From Anaerolineales bacterium (GTDB lineage: Bacteria; Chloroflexota; Anaerolineae; Anaerolineales; Villigracilaceae): DNA of 64,000 nt. This document shows positions 49,754 through 58,615 of this stretch, one piece after another (positions within the stretch are counted from its first letter, which is position 1; each line of letters begins with the position of its first letter). Both the position numbers and the translations under genes were made by a program. Below the pieces are notes generated by a model, which worked only from the letters and a program-made list of their open reading frames with translations, ran no database searches and was not told where the DNA came from. Location: the NCBI GenBank assembly GCA_020847435.1, contig JADLBX010000056.1:1-64000 (forward strand), read 5' to 3'.

Positions 49754-50323
49754 ATGAGAAAAATAATTGTGCATGAATTCATTACATTAGACGGCGTGAT
49801 CCAAGCGCCAGGCAGCCCAACCGAAGATACGGATGGCGGTTTTGCTCACGGCGGCTGGACGCTTCCCTACTGGCATGATGACATCGGCGCGCATTTCGGT
49901 CCGATCATGGCGGAAGCCGACACATTGTTGTTGGGACGAAAAACGTGGAAGATCCATGGCGACGCGTTTGAGCCGAATCCTGCCGAAGATCCGTTCGCAG
50001 GGATGAAGAAGTATGTCGTATCCAGCACATTGAAATCTGTAGAGGGGTGGCGGGATTCGATCATCATCAGCGGGAATGTGGTCGAAGAAGTTCGCAAACT
50101 CAAAAGCCAGGCTGGTAAAAATATCATGATGGATGGAAGCAGCGCCCTAATGCATACGTTGATCGAGAACGATCTGGTGGATGAATACGCTTTACATGTC
50201 TATCCGCTCGTGCTGGGGACTGGCAAACGCTTGTTCCCCGATGGAAAACATGTCAGCCTGAAATTGATCGAATCATCTGCATTGCCAACGGGCGTTGTAT
50301 ATCAACAGTACCAGCCTGCTTGA
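49754..50323 (+). CDS. Dihydrofolate-reductase-like (RibD C-terminal) protein
   Basis: A 189-residue protein from 49754 (AAAGGAGC upstream), with the RibD_C/DHFR-like fold: KIIVHEFITLDGVIQAPG, LLLGRKTWKI and NIMMDGSSALMHTLIENDLVDE, LHVYPLVLGTGKRLF. These proteins reduce small substrates with NADPH; the substrate is unknown. Second of a tandem pair follows after 25 bases. Confidence 0.87.
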   Translation: MRKIIVHEFITLDGVIQAPGSPTEDTDGGFAHGGWTLPYWHDDIGAHFGPIMAEADTLLLGRKTWKIHGDAFEPNPAEDPFAGMKKYVVSSTLKSVEGWRDSIIISGNVVEEVRKLKSQAGKNIMMDGSSALMHTLIENDLVDEYALHVYPLVLGTGKRLFPDGKHVSLKLIESSALPTGVVYQQYQPA

Positions 50324-50348
50324 TAACAGGCTCAACGTGGAGGTTTTG

Positions 50349-50879
50349 ATGCGTAAAATTCGATATCAGGTCGCATGCAGTTTGGACGGATACATTGCCG
50401 ATGTGGACGGTAAAACGGGCTGGATCGTGGATGAACCTTCGATAGACTTCGGCGCGTTGTTCGACCAGTTCGATACACTTCTCATGGGACGCCGCACCTA
50501 CGAAGGGTTGGTAAAAGACGCCGACGGTTTTTGGGGGAAGACCGTTTATGTTTTTTCGAAAACACTGCGGCAGGAGGAACATCCTCAAGTCACCGTCGTT
50601 TCTGGTAATCCCCAGCCCATGCTCAACGAGATGCGCTCAATGTCTGGAAAGGATATCTGGCTATTCGGCGGCGGAGAACTTTTTCAGAGTTTATTGGCTT
50701 TGGGCCATGTGGACACGGTCGAGCCAGCGATCATTCCTGTCCTTTTAGGCGGGGGACGCCCTCTGCTCCCGTCGCCAGCGATCCAACAGGCGCTAACCCT
50801 GACTTCTCATCGAGTATTTCCAAGCGGGATTATCTGGCTGGAATACACGATTCGCAAAAGGGAAGAAGCCAGCGCTTAA
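50349..50879 (+). CDS. Dihydrofolate-reductase-like (RibD C-terminal) protein
   Basis: A 176-residue protein from 50349 with GGAGG 6-7 bases upstream; the open frame starts earlier inside the previous gene. Same fold: RYQVACSLDGYIADVDG, TLLMGRRTYEG, DIWLFGGGELFQSLL, IIPVLLGGGRPLL. It is a diverged paralogue of the gene before it, probably by tandem duplication. Confidence 0.87.
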   Translation: MRKIRYQVACSLDGYIADVDGKTGWIVDEPSIDFGALFDQFDTLLMGRRTYEGLVKDADGFWGKTVYVFSKTLRQEEHPQVTVVSGNPQPMLNEMRSMSGKDIWLFGGGELFQSLLALGHVDTVEPAIIPVLLGGGRPLLPSPAIQQALTLTSHRVFPSGIIWLEYTIRKREEASA

Positions 50880-50895
50880 TCTGTCTAGGAGAAAA

Positions 50896-51765
50896 ATGAA
50901 AATCCATTTGATTGACGGCACGTACGAACTCTTCCGCGCCCACTTCGGCGCGCCGCCGAAAAAATCCCTCAGCGGACAAGAAGTAGGCGCAACGCTGGGA
51001 CTCGTCCGCAGTTTGTTGATGTTATTGCAAACCGAAGGCGTGACGCACGTCGCGGTGGCGTTTGACCATGTCATCGAGTCGTTTCGCAACAAAATGTACG
51101 CGGGCTACAAGACCAGCGAGGGCGTTGATCCGATCATCTTGAATCAATTTGAACTGGCGGAAAAAGCAGTCGCCGCTTTGGGCGTGCCAGTTTGGTCCAT
51201 GGTCAAATTTGAAGCGGACGATGCGATTGCGACTGCCACCGCAAAATTCAAAAAGGAAAAATCGGTCGAGCAGATCATCATCTGCTCTGTGGATAAAGAC
51301 TTGACTCAAATGGTAGACGGCAAGAAAGTGATTTGTTGGGATCGAAGGCGTGAGATCACCTTGGATGAAAAAGGAGTGGTCGAAAAATTCGGCGTGAAGC
51401 CAGAGTCAATTCCCGATTATCTGGCATTGGTCGGTGATTCGGCAGACGGCTACCCTGGCATCAAAGGCTGGGGAGAAAAATCCACCGCTTCGATTTTGGC
51501 AAAATACAAACACATCGAGTCCATTCCCAAAGACCCGAAGAAGATTCCGCTCAGTTTGGGGCGTGCAACGACATTGCTTGAAAATTTGCAGGTGAATAAT
51601 CAAGACGCGTTGCTGTTCAGGGAATTGTCCACGCTTCGGCTGGATGTGCCGCTGAAAGAATCGCTCAAGGATTTGGAGTGGCGCGGGGCGCGTCCAAGTT
51701 TGAGGAAAGTGTGCGCAGAACTAAGGGAGGAAAGAATCGTCGAACGCGTCAAGAAGTGGCGCTAG
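50896..51765 (+). CDS. 5'-3' exonuclease (PolA N-terminal/flap-endonuclease type)
   Basis: A 289-residue stand-alone FEN/5'-3' exonuclease. The metal site aspartates are in IHLIDGTYELF (Asp6), VAFDHVIESFR, KFEADDAIAT and CSVDKDLTQ; the helix-hairpin-helix is DYLALVGDSADGYPGIKGWGEKS. It would remove 5' flaps or RNA primers. Most bacteria carry this domain only within PolA; a separate copy is common in some phyla. Confidence 0.9.
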   Translation: MKIHLIDGTYELFRAHFGAPPKKSLSGQEVGATLGLVRSLLMLLQTEGVTHVAVAFDHVIESFRNKMYAGYKTSEGVDPIILNQFELAEKAVAALGVPVWSMVKFEADDAIATATAKFKKEKSVEQIIICSVDKDLTQMVDGKKVICWDRRREITLDEKGVVEKFGVKPESIPDYLALVGDSADGYPGIKGWGEKSTASILAKYKHIESIPKDPKKIPLSLGRATTLLENLQVNNQDALLFRELSTLRLDVPLKESLKDLEWRGARPSLRKVCAELREERIVERVKKWR

Positions 51766-51825
51766 AACGACGACCGCTCAGTCCTATGGCAATCGGTAGT
51801 AAAATACTCGTGAATAGGAGTCAAA

Positions 51826-52095
51826 ATGGAAGTTCACGAACTGGTCATTGAAATGAAACTGCTGGAGCGGCGATTAACTTTGTATGAGGAAAAGTACGGG
51901 ATCCTCAGCGAGGATTTTTATGCCGCGCTAGCCGCAGGCAAGTTGGCTGACTATGACTCGTACGATGAAACCCGCGCCGATTTTAGCCGTTGGAAGGGGA
52001 TTTATGAAACCTGGCAGCGACGGAAGGAAGCGTATCGCAAGCAACTTCAGGAACGCGGGCTTTCAGATGTGTTGCGCGTTCAACCTGCTTATTGA
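51826..52095 (+). CDS. TumA-like antitoxin (putative)
   Basis: An 89-residue helical protein with [25 protein letters not shown] and [16 protein letters not shown], ending in a charged segment [19 protein letters not shown]. It has the size and helical plan of TumA antitoxins, and its stop shares a base with the start of the TumE-like gene (TGATG), the usual arrangement. The assignment rests mostly on this partner. Confidence 0.6.
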   Translation: MEVHELVIEMKLLERRLTLYEEKYGILSEDFYAALAAGKLADYDSYDETRADFSRWKGIYETWQRRKEAYRKQLQERGLSDVLRVQPAY

Positions 52096-52514
52096 TGCCA
52101 GTCAATCCGCTGAAATCGCTGAACGAGTACAGCGCGTTGATCGCTGAGACGCTCAGCCAGCCAAACGTTGCAAGTTCTACCGTCTCGGTTTGGTCGGACA
52201 GCCCTTACACGGGGATTGCAGAGGGCGAAGCGCTTTTTACAAACGGCTTGCGCCTGCGGATGAGGGAGGAAGTGGACTTTGACGCGGGGTTGATAATTTC
52301 CTACGGATATGAAGTATATCGGGGAGAGGAACGGTTGTATTGGTACGATGACTTCCCGCATCCCAATGACCCAACTCTGGCGTCAACCATGCCGCACCAT
52401 AAACATATCCCGCCAGACATCAAGCGCCATCGTGTTCCAGCGCCCAATATGAGTTTTGTCCAGCCAAATTTGCCCGCGCTGATTGAAGAAATTGAAAAGA
52501 TTGGGCAATCGTAG
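52095..52514 (+). CDS. TumE-like toxin (DUF6516), putative
   Basis: A 139-residue protein. The middle holds [22 protein letters not shown] and a [14 protein letters not shown]-like segment, then [12 protein letters not shown], which matches the PHHKH mark of the TumE/DUF6516 family. Members are RelE-like ribosome-dependent or RNA-acting toxins. Start at ATG 52095, overlapping the stop of the antitoxin gene by one base. Confidence 0.7.
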   Translation: MPVNPLKSLNEYSALIAETLSQPNVASSTVSVWSDSPYTGIAEGEALFTNGLRLRMREEVDFDAGLIISYGYEVYRGEERLYWYDDFPHPNDPTLASTMPHHKHIPPDIKRHRVPAPNMSFVQPNLPALIEEIEKIGQS

Positions 52515-52570
52515 CCTTGATCAAGCGGGGATATTTACTGGAGTAACAAGAAGTTTCGATTGAGGAAAAT

Positions 52571-53053
52571 ATGACCGATATGCTTGTCAAACTCTACGAC
52601 CTCCCCGAAGCGCCCCCAGATTTCTCCGATCTTGCTCGGTTAGGGATACATGTTCGCAAGCCATTGGGATCGGAGAAATCTATGGTTGTGGATTGGGTCA
52701 GGAAAAATTTTGAAGAAGCGTGGGCGAGCGAAATGGATGTGTCTTTTTCGCGCATCCCTGCATCCTGTTATATCGCTCAACAGGGGAAGGAGATCGCTGG
52801 GTTTGCGTGCTACGACGCGACCGCGTTGGGGTATTTTGGTCCGATGGGCGTCAGCGAATCATTTCGTGGAAAAGGGATTGGCAAAGTTTTACTACTCGCC
52901 AGTCTGTTTGAAATGAAAGTTAAAGGCTATGGCTACGCCGTCATCGGTTGGGCGGGTCCGCAGGACTTTTATCACAAAGCCGCTGGGGCAATCGCCATCC
53001 CCGATTCAGCGCCAGGGATTTGGAAAGGCTGGCTGGGCGCGGAAAATGAATAG
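52571..53053 (+). CDS. GNAT-family N-acetyltransferase
   Basis: A 160-residue acetyltransferase with the acetyl-CoA loop VSESFRGKGIGKVLLL (about 93-108) and strands YIAQQGKEIAGFACYDA before it. Substrate unknown. The short spacer downstream runs into the converging metA gene. Confidence 0.87.
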   Translation: MTDMLVKLYDLPEAPPDFSDLARLGIHVRKPLGSEKSMVVDWVRKNFEEAWASEMDVSFSRIPASCYIAQQGKEIAGFACYDATALGYFGPMGVSESFRGKGIGKVLLLASLFEMKVKGYGYAVIGWAGPQDFYHKAAGAIAIPDSAPGIWKGWLGAENE

Positions 53054-53092
53054 CGCCCTCCGTACCGCAAAGTTCACTTTGCGCCGCGTCGA

Positions 53093-54010
53093 TCAGGGAA
53101 TTTCCTCCACATCATACGGCGTGACTTGGTACACAAAATAATTCAGCCAATTCGAGAATAACAAATTGGCATGACTGCGCCAGCGGACGTTAGGGATTTG
53201 CGCGGGGTCATCCTTCGGATAATAATTTTGGGGGACATGGATCGTCAAACCTTTGTTCACGTCGCGGTCGTATTCAGATTTGAGAGTCAACGGATCGTAC
53301 TCGGAATGACCTGTGACGAAGAAATGCCGCCCGTCTTTTGAAGCGACGATGTACACGCCCGCTTCATCCGACAGGGCAAGGATCTCCAGCTCGTCGGCTT
53401 TCGCGATATCTTCACAGCGGATCTCGGTGTGGCGGGAATGTGGGGCGTAGAAAAAGTCGTCGAAGCCGCGCAACAGGTTGGAGGTCCGATTCAAGACGCG
53501 GTGCTCGTAGACCCCGAACATCTTATTCGGTAGGTCATATTTTGGAACGCCGTATTTGCGATACAGCGCGGCTTGCGCGCCCCAGCAAATATTGAACGTG
53601 GATTCGACGTGCGTCTCAGCCCAATCGAAAATTTGAGTCAGTTCGTCCCAGTAATCCACTTGCTCGAACGGCATCTGTTCCACAGGCGCGCCTGTGACGA
53701 TCAGCCCGTCGAATTTTTCCCGTTTGATCTCGTCGAAAGTGACGTAATGCTTGAGCAGATGTTCAGCCGAAGTATTTTTCGATTCGTGGGTGGCGGTGTG
53801 GATCAACGTCACATCCACTTGCAATGCCGAGTTGGAAAGCAAACGCAGAAGTTGCGTCTCGGTGACGACCTTGGTGGGCATCAGGTTCAAAATGGCAACT
53901 CGCAACGCGCGGATGTCCTGGTGCGCGGCGCGGTCTTCGTCCATCAGGAAAATATTTTCCCGTTCAAGGATGAAGCGTGCGGGCAGTGTGGTTGGAATTT
54001 TTACGGGCAT
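53093..54010 (-). CDS. metA: Homoserine O-acetyltransferase (MetA type)
   Basis: Activates homoserine for methionine synthesis. Class I glutamine-amidotransferase-like fold, 305 residues; the catalytic Cys is in NICWGAQA (about C142), His and Glu in TGHSEYD (about 235-237). MetA enzymes with Gly after TGAP+1 (E. coli type, TGAPLG) use succinyl-CoA; here the residue is Glu in [12 protein letters not shown], which is linked to acetyl-CoA use. The O-acetylhomoserine sulfhydrylase gene lies just upstream on the same strand, behind a SAM riboswitch, in agreement. Confidence 0.93.
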   Translation of the reverse strand: MPVKIPTTLPARFILERENIFLMDEDRAAHQDIRALRVAILNLMPTKVVTETQLLRLLSNSALQVDVTLIHTATHESKNTSAEHLLKHYVTFDEIKREKFDGLIVTGAPVEQMPFEQVDYWDELTQIFDWAETHVESTFNICWGAQAALYRKYGVPKYDLPNKMFGVYEHRVLNRTSNLLRGFDDFFYAPHSRHTEIRCEDIAKADELEILALSDEAGVYIVASKDGRHFFVTGHSEYDPLTLKSEYDRDVNKGLTIHVPQNYYPKDDPAQIPNVRWRSHANLLFSNWLNYFVYQVTPYDVEEIP

Positions 54011-54094
54011 GGGGAATTCAAGGATAAAGGTGGAAGGATGAAGGATGGAATCCTGCGATCCGATTCATCCTTCCCACTTCATCCTGCATCCTTT

Positions 54095-55384
54095 CTAATT
54101 GAGCGCCTGGTCTAAATCCCAAAGAATATCGTTGATATCTTCGAGCCCGACCGAGAGGCGCACAAAATCGGGGCTGACCCCGGCGGTGGTTTGCTGGTCG
54201 TCCGTCAACTGGCTGTGCGTGGTGCTGGCTGGGTGGATGGCAAGCGAACGCGCGTCGCCGACGTTGGCGAGGTGGCTGAACAATTGCAGGCTTTCGATGA
54301 ACTTCCTGCCCGCTTCCCGTCCGCCTTTGACGCCGAAGCCAAGGATCGCGCCTGCGCCTTTGGGTAAATATTTTTTCGCGCGTTCGTGATCGGGGTGGCT
54401 CTTGAGTCCCGGGTATTTGACCCAACCCACTTTCGGATGCTTCTCCAAAAATTCCGCCACCGCTTGCGCGTTTTCAACGTGACGTTCCATGCGCAGGTTG
54501 AGCGTCTCGATCCCCAGCAGGGTCTGCCATGAGTTGAACGGCGATTGGCACGCGCCGATGTCGCGCAGTACATGCACGCGGGCTTTGATGGCGAAGGGCG
54601 GCAGTCCAGCCGCGGCGATGGAGGAATACACCAACCCATGATAGGACGGATCGGGCGTGTTGAAGCTTTCGAACTTCTCGCTCGTCCAATCGTAGTTGCC
54701 GCCATCCACGATGATGCCGCCGATGGTGGTGCCGTTACCGGTGATGAACTTGGTGGTGGAGTGGGTGACCACGTGCGCGCCCCATTCGATCGGGCGGAAG
54801 AGATACGGCGTGGCGAAGGTGTTGTCAATGATCAACACCAGGTTGTGTTTCTTGGCGATCTCAACCACTTCTTCAAACGGGAAGATCGCAATGTCGGGGT
54901 TGCCGAGCGTCTCGCCGTAGATGACTTTGGTGTTGGGCTGGATTGCCGCTTCGAAATTCTTCGGGTCGGTTGGGTCTACAAAAGTGGTTTGAATGCCCAA
55001 CTTCGGCAGAGTGTGCTTGAACTGGCTGTACGTGCCGCCATACAAACGCGAGGAAGTGATGATGTGATCCCCGGCGTTGAGCAGGGTGAACAATGCCTGC
55101 GCCTGCGCCGCGTGACCGGAACTCGCCGCCAGCCCTGCCACGCCGCCTTCCAGCGAAGCGATGCGTTGTTCCAGCACGTCGGTGGTTGGGTTCATCAAAC
55201 GGGTGTAGATGTTCCCCAACTCCTTCAACGCGAACAAGTTCGCCGCGTGCTCCGTGCTTTTGAATTGATAACTCGTCGTTTGATACAACGGCACGGCGCG
55301 GCTGCCGGTGGTAGCCTCCGGCGCATAACCTGCGTGAAGTTGGCGGGTTGCGAAACCCAACTGCTGTTCTTTGATCGTCGACAT
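54095..55384 (-). CDS. metY: O-acetylhomoserine aminocarboxypropyltransferase (sulfhydrylase)
   Basis: PLP enzyme of the Cys/Met-metabolism class, 429 residues, which makes homocysteine from O-acetylhomoserine and sulfide. It begins with the LHAGYAPE/GSRAVPLYQTTSY signature, has the PLP lysine in HSTTKFITGNGTTIGG (about K209) and YGGTYSQFKHTLPKLG. Start has GAGGAGA 8 bases upstream. It is first in the metY-metA pair controlled by a SAM-I riboswitch. Confidence 0.95.
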   Translation of the reverse strand: MSTIKEQQLGFATRQLHAGYAPEATTGSRAVPLYQTTSYQFKSTEHAANLFALKELGNIYTRLMNPTTDVLEQRIASLEGGVAGLAASSGHAAQAQALFTLLNAGDHIITSSRLYGGTYSQFKHTLPKLGIQTTFVDPTDPKNFEAAIQPNTKVIYGETLGNPDIAIFPFEEVVEIAKKHNLVLIIDNTFATPYLFRPIEWGAHVVTHSTTKFITGNGTTIGGIIVDGGNYDWTSEKFESFNTPDPSYHGLVYSSIAAAGLPPFAIKARVHVLRDIGACQSPFNSWQTLLGIETLNLRMERHVENAQAVAEFLEKHPKVGWVKYPGLKSHPDHERAKKYLPKGAGAILGFGVKGGREAGRKFIESLQLFSHLANVGDARSLAIHPASTTHSQLTDDQQTTAGVSPDFVRLSVGLEDINDILWDLDQALN

Positions 55385-55451
55385 GTGAAAGTTCTCCTCT
55401 TGAATATGGATTTATCCGCCCATCAGAAGAGAGCAATTTTTCTAAGCGCTT

Positions 55452-55487
55452 AAAAAAAATTACCTCTTCTGAAAGTACAAGAAGAGG
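55452..55487 (-). terminator. Expression-platform terminator of the SAM riboswitch
   Basis: On the minus strand CCTCTTC/GAAGAGG pair around TTGTACTTTCA and are followed by TAATTTTTTTT. It lies between the aptamer and metY and would stop transcription when SAM is bound. Confidence 0.85.
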
Positions 55488-55502
55488 CATACGTCTATAC
55501 CG

Positions 55503-55623
55503 TCCTCTCATCTTCCAGATACGAATGACTGTGTCATTCCTATTTGCCGAATTTGGCACCTGAACTTTCGTTTGGTTGCCGAAGCTTCATCGGGTCGGTC
55601 CCTCAGCTTCTCTGGATAAGAGC
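55503..55623 (-). promoter_or_regulatory. SAM-I (S-box) riboswitch of metY-metA
   Basis: On the minus strand the aptamer has CTCTTATCCAGAGAAGC, GAGGGACCGACCCGATGA, AGCTTCGGCAACC, AAGTTCAGGTGCCAAATTC, and closes with GGAAGATGAGAGG. These are the conserved S-box helices and internal loops. High SAM should lower expression of metY and metA. Confidence 0.9.
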
Positions 55624-55710
55624 GAATATTTAATTGGGCGTTTTATATCACATGTAAAGAAAATATGTCAAGAGTTTTCGTACCACGACATTCATGTCGC
55701 ATCCGTGAAA

Positions 55711-56763
55711 CTACAACAACCCTTCATTCACCAACAACTCCGCGTTATAGATCGAACCGCCTGCCGCGCCGCGAATTGTGTTGTGCGATAAAACAACAAA
55801 CTTGATATGAAATAGCGGATCTTCCCTCACTCGACCGACAACCGTTGACATGCCTTTACCAGTTAACCGATCTAATCGCGGCTGAGGACGATCCGCTTCT
55901 TCGCGGACGTGGATAACTGGTCGCGGGCTGGACGGCAACTCGTCCGCCCCGGCCGAGGCTTGATAGGCGCTGAGGGTTTGCAAAACAGATTGAACGTCGG
56001 GAGGAAGCGTTGCGAATTCCACGCTCGCGCAGACTGTGTGCCCATCCAACACTGCTACACGGTTCGTGTGCGCCGAAAATTTTATATCCGCAAATTCGAT
56101 TTTGTTTTCATTCAATTTCCCAAGCATCTTGCGCGGCTCCAATTCGACTTTCTCTTCCTCGCCGTTGATGTTGGGAATCACATTATCGAGAATATCCATT
56201 GACGAAACGCCAGGATACCCCGCGCCCGAGAGCGCCTGCAACGAAACGGCGAAAACTTTTTTCACGCCAAACGCGTCGTTTAGCGCTTTGAGCGCGACCG
56301 TTAACCCAGCGCTGGTGCAATTTGGATTGGTGACGATGCAACCGCTCCAACTTCTGTTTGTTCTCTGCGTTTTGACGAGCTGAATGTGATCGGCGTTCAC
56401 TTCGGGAAGCAGTAACGGCACATCCGCCGCCTGCCGAAACGACGACGCGTTTGAACAGACCGCCATGCCTGCTTTTGCAAATTGCGGCTCGAGTTCTTTG
56501 GCGATTTCGCTGTGCAACGCCGAGAAAACGATTCTCGCCTGCGCCGCCTCGACCGTTGCAGGCACAACGACCATATCTTTTGCATAGTCAGGCATCGGCT
56601 CGTTCAATATCCAGCGCATGGCTTGCGAATATTTTTGACCGACCGATCTATCCGACGCGGCAAGCGCAATCACCTTGAACCATGGATGACCTTCCAACAG
56701 CGAAACGAATCTCTGACCGACCGAACCTGTCGCGCCTAACACTGCTACGGGAATTTGAGGCAT
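55711..56763 (-). CDS. asd: Aspartate-semialdehyde dehydrogenase
   Basis: Makes aspartate semialdehyde from aspartyl phosphate with NADPH, for lysine, threonine and methionine. A 350-residue form of the archaeal/fungal type with VAVLGATGSVGQRFV (cofactor loop), the catalytic Cys in VTNPNCTSAGL and the substrate His/Arg in KFSAHTNRVAVLDGH. It follows the aspartate kinase gene by 99 bases, which hold a repeat. Confidence 0.94.
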   Translation of the reverse strand: MPQIPVAVLGATGSVGQRFVSLLEGHPWFKVIALAASDRSVGQKYSQAMRWILNEPMPDYAKDMVVVPATVEAAQARIVFSALHSEIAKELEPQFAKAGMAVCSNASSFRQAADVPLLLPEVNADHIQLVKTQRTNRSWSGCIVTNPNCTSAGLTVALKALNDAFGVKKVFAVSLQALSGAGYPGVSSMDILDNVIPNINGEEEKVELEPRKMLGKLNENKIEFADIKFSAHTNRVAVLDGHTVCASVEFATLPPDVQSVLQTLSAYQASAGADELPSSPRPVIHVREEADRPQPRLDRLTGKGMSTVVGRVREDPLFHIKFVVLSHNTIRGAAGGSIYNAELLVNEGLL

Positions 56764-56800
56764 TTTTTGCTCCTAAATTTTTTGATATATTAGTTTGTAA

Positions 56801-56873
56801 ACAAGTAGACAAGTAGACAAGTGGACAAGTAGACATGTCTACCTGTTTCCGTGTTTACCTGTCTACCTTCCAC
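56801..56873. repeat. ACAAGTAGAC low-complexity repeat and its mirror
   Basis: Four ACAAGTAGAC-type words are followed by TGTCTACCTGTTT and TTTACCTGTCTACC. The stop codon of the aspartate kinase gene (56863-56865) lies in the mirror part. It is a second type of periodic hairpin, like that at 36703. Confidence 0.7.
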
Positions 56874-58284
56874 TTTCCACGATCAACTCATGCAACGCCT
56901 TCACCGCTTGTTCGGTATCTGGCGCTTCCACCACCAAACTGATCGAAACCTCCGACGAACCTTGCGCAATCGCCAGCACGTTCACGCCGTGGTTACCTAA
57001 CTGGCTAAAAACTTTTCCTGCCACGCCTGGCGTATGTTTCATCCCCGCGCCGACGACAGTCACAATGGAAACATCATCGGTTGACCAAACGCGGTCAATG
57101 TCATCTTCTTCAATTTCATGTGCAAATGTTTTTTCAAGCGCGTTCAATACATTTTCAGCCGTTTCGGACGGCACGGCGAAACAAATGGATTGTTCGGACG
57201 ATGCCTGCGTGATCAACGGCACGCTCGTCTTTGTGGATGCCACCGCGCCGAACGCGCGCGCCGCCACTCCAGGCACGCCCAACATCCCGCGTCCCTCGAT
57301 CGTCACCAACCTTTGTTTTTGAATCGCCGTTACCGCTTTGACTACCTGCCCGTTCCTTGTTCCCTTCGCGGTCAGCCGCGTGCCTTGATGCGCGGGGTTG
57401 AACGTATTGCAGATCCTCAGCCCGATGCCCGCTTCGACGATGGGTCGGATCGTTTTGGGATGCAACACTTTCGCGCCGTAATATGCCAACTCGGCGATTT
57501 CGCTGTAACTGATCTCGGCTAACGTTTTAGCAGACGCCACAATTTTCGGGTCGGTGGTCATGACTCCGTCCACGTCCGTCCAGATCCAGACCTCGTCGGC
57601 GGGGAGGACAGAACCGATGATCGCGGCGGAATAATCGCTTCCTCCTCGACCTAAAGTTGTCACCACGCCTTCGGCATTTGCCCCGATGAAGCCCGTGGTG
57701 ACGGCGATGAAGCCTGCCTCCAAAATTGGATTGAGTAATTCTTGTGTTTTTTCTTTCGTGACGCAAAAATCAGGATGCGCGTTTTGAAAGTTCGAATTGG
57801 TGACGATAAATTCGGTCGACTCGACTCCTTTGGCTTTGATGCCCGCTTCGTTGAGCGCCGCTGTTAACAGCCTCAAACTCATCCGTTCGCCCAGCGAAGC
57901 GACCGCGTCCAGCGCGCGCGGGCTTGCCTCGCCGAGGATTTGAATCGCCTCGCACAAGTTGACAAAGACCTGAATCAACGCATTGATTTCTCGTTTCGTT
58001 TCTTCGAGCGCCGCATTATCTTTTATCAACGCCTCCGCCGCCGAAAAATGTTTTGTTCGTAATTTATTTTCCGCATCCTGCAGGGGCGACGCATGTGCCT
58101 TCCCTGCGTTTGAAGCGGCGGAATCTAATAGCAAATTCGTCACGCCTGCCATGGCGGAAGTCACAACCACGATGCGATCCCAATCGCATTTCGCCTCGCG
58201 GATGATTTGAATTGCGCGCGCCAGCGCCTCCGCCGACCCGACCGACGTCCCACCGAATTTCATCACCAATGTTTTTTGTTGCAT
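56863..58284 (-). CDS. Aspartate kinase
   Basis: Phosphorylates aspartate, the first step of the lysine, threonine and methionine branch. A 473-residue form from the ATG at 58284 with KFGGTSVGSAEA at the start, then the kinase motifs GRGGSDYSA and TDVDGVMTTDP, and two C-terminal ACT domains (QRLVTIEGRGMLGV and VSIVTVVGAGMKHTPGV) for feedback control. The frame can be read 40 codons further up, but that part is the leader with terminator and hairpins. It heads an ask-asd run. Confidence 0.93.
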   Translation of the reverse strand: MQQKTLVMKFGGTSVGSAEALARAIQIIREAKCDWDRIVVVTSAMAGVTNLLLDSAASNAGKAHASPLQDAENKLRTKHFSAAEALIKDNAALEETKREINALIQVFVNLCEAIQILGEASPRALDAVASLGERMSLRLLTAALNEAGIKAKGVESTEFIVTNSNFQNAHPDFCVTKEKTQELLNPILEAGFIAVTTGFIGANAEGVVTTLGRGGSDYSAAIIGSVLPADEVWIWTDVDGVMTTDPKIVASAKTLAEISYSEIAELAYYGAKVLHPKTIRPIVEAGIGLRICNTFNPAHQGTRLTAKGTRNGQVVKAVTAIQKQRLVTIEGRGMLGVPGVAARAFGAVASTKTSVPLITQASSEQSICFAVPSETAENVLNALEKTFAHEIEEDDIDRVWSTDDVSIVTVVGAGMKHTPGVAGKVFSQLGNHGVNVLAIAQGSSEVSISLVVEAPDTEQAVKALHELIVESGR

Positions 58285-58307
58285 ACATTCTCTTCCTTCA
58301 TCGTAGA

Positions 58308-58340
58308 TTCTCCTCTCCATCACGAAGTGATGGAGAGGGG
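58308..58340. repeat. Hairpin directly before the aspartate kinase gene
   Basis: CTCTCCATCAC/GTGATGGAGAG pair around GAA, next to CCCCTAACCCC words common in this genome's repeats. It lies between the attenuator and the start codon. Confidence 0.55.
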
Positions 58341-58357
58341 TTAGGGGAGGGGTCAAA

Positions 58358-58388
58358 CAAAAAACGCCCCGCGTGTTCCGCGAGGCGT
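58358..58388 (-). terminator. Attenuator terminator before the aspartate kinase gene
   Basis: On the minus strand ACGCCTCGCG/CGCGGGGCGT pair (10 bp) around GAACA, followed by TTTTTTGTTT. The upstream CCTCGCGG complement (58443-58451) can pair with 58377-58385 and would break this hairpin, as in an antiterminator. Confidence 0.7.
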
Positions 58389-58424
58389 CCTGTGTTTGAT
58401 TCAACCTATTTTGATTCGGTCATA

Positions 58425-58478
58425 TCATCCCAAGCGCAAACTCCTCGCGGAGAGCCGTGAGGTAGTCGCCATGGTCAT
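58425..58478 (-). promoter_or_regulatory. Possible leader peptide of the aspartate kinase attenuator
   Basis: An ATG-initiated 17-codon frame (MTMATTSRLSARSLRLG) with three Thr among its first six codons and two Met. It overlaps the antiterminator segment. An in-frame ATG six codons upstream would give 24 codons. A second frame through the same DNA (TTG start) is also open and has a protein-like composition (HGDYLTALREEF). Neither has a clear ribosome site, so the true reading is open. Confidence 0.35.
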
Positions 58479-58615
58479 AAAACAATATGCCGATTTCATG
58501 TTGGGCGGTATTCTATGCGTCTGAGGCGAATGCGTCAAGGTTGTGAAAAGTTGAATTCTAGCCGACTAACGATATGCTTTGGCGAAGCCTTTCTGATGAT
58601 GGTATTGATTCGTGT

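Noticed and set aside
54545-55453. 302-codon plus-strand frame opposite metY
   Set aside because: Antisense shadow of a well-supported PLP enzyme gene.
58425-58540. Lysine riboswitch before aspartate kinase
   Set aside because: The lysine-box core sequences are not present; only the terminator and complement pairing can be supported.
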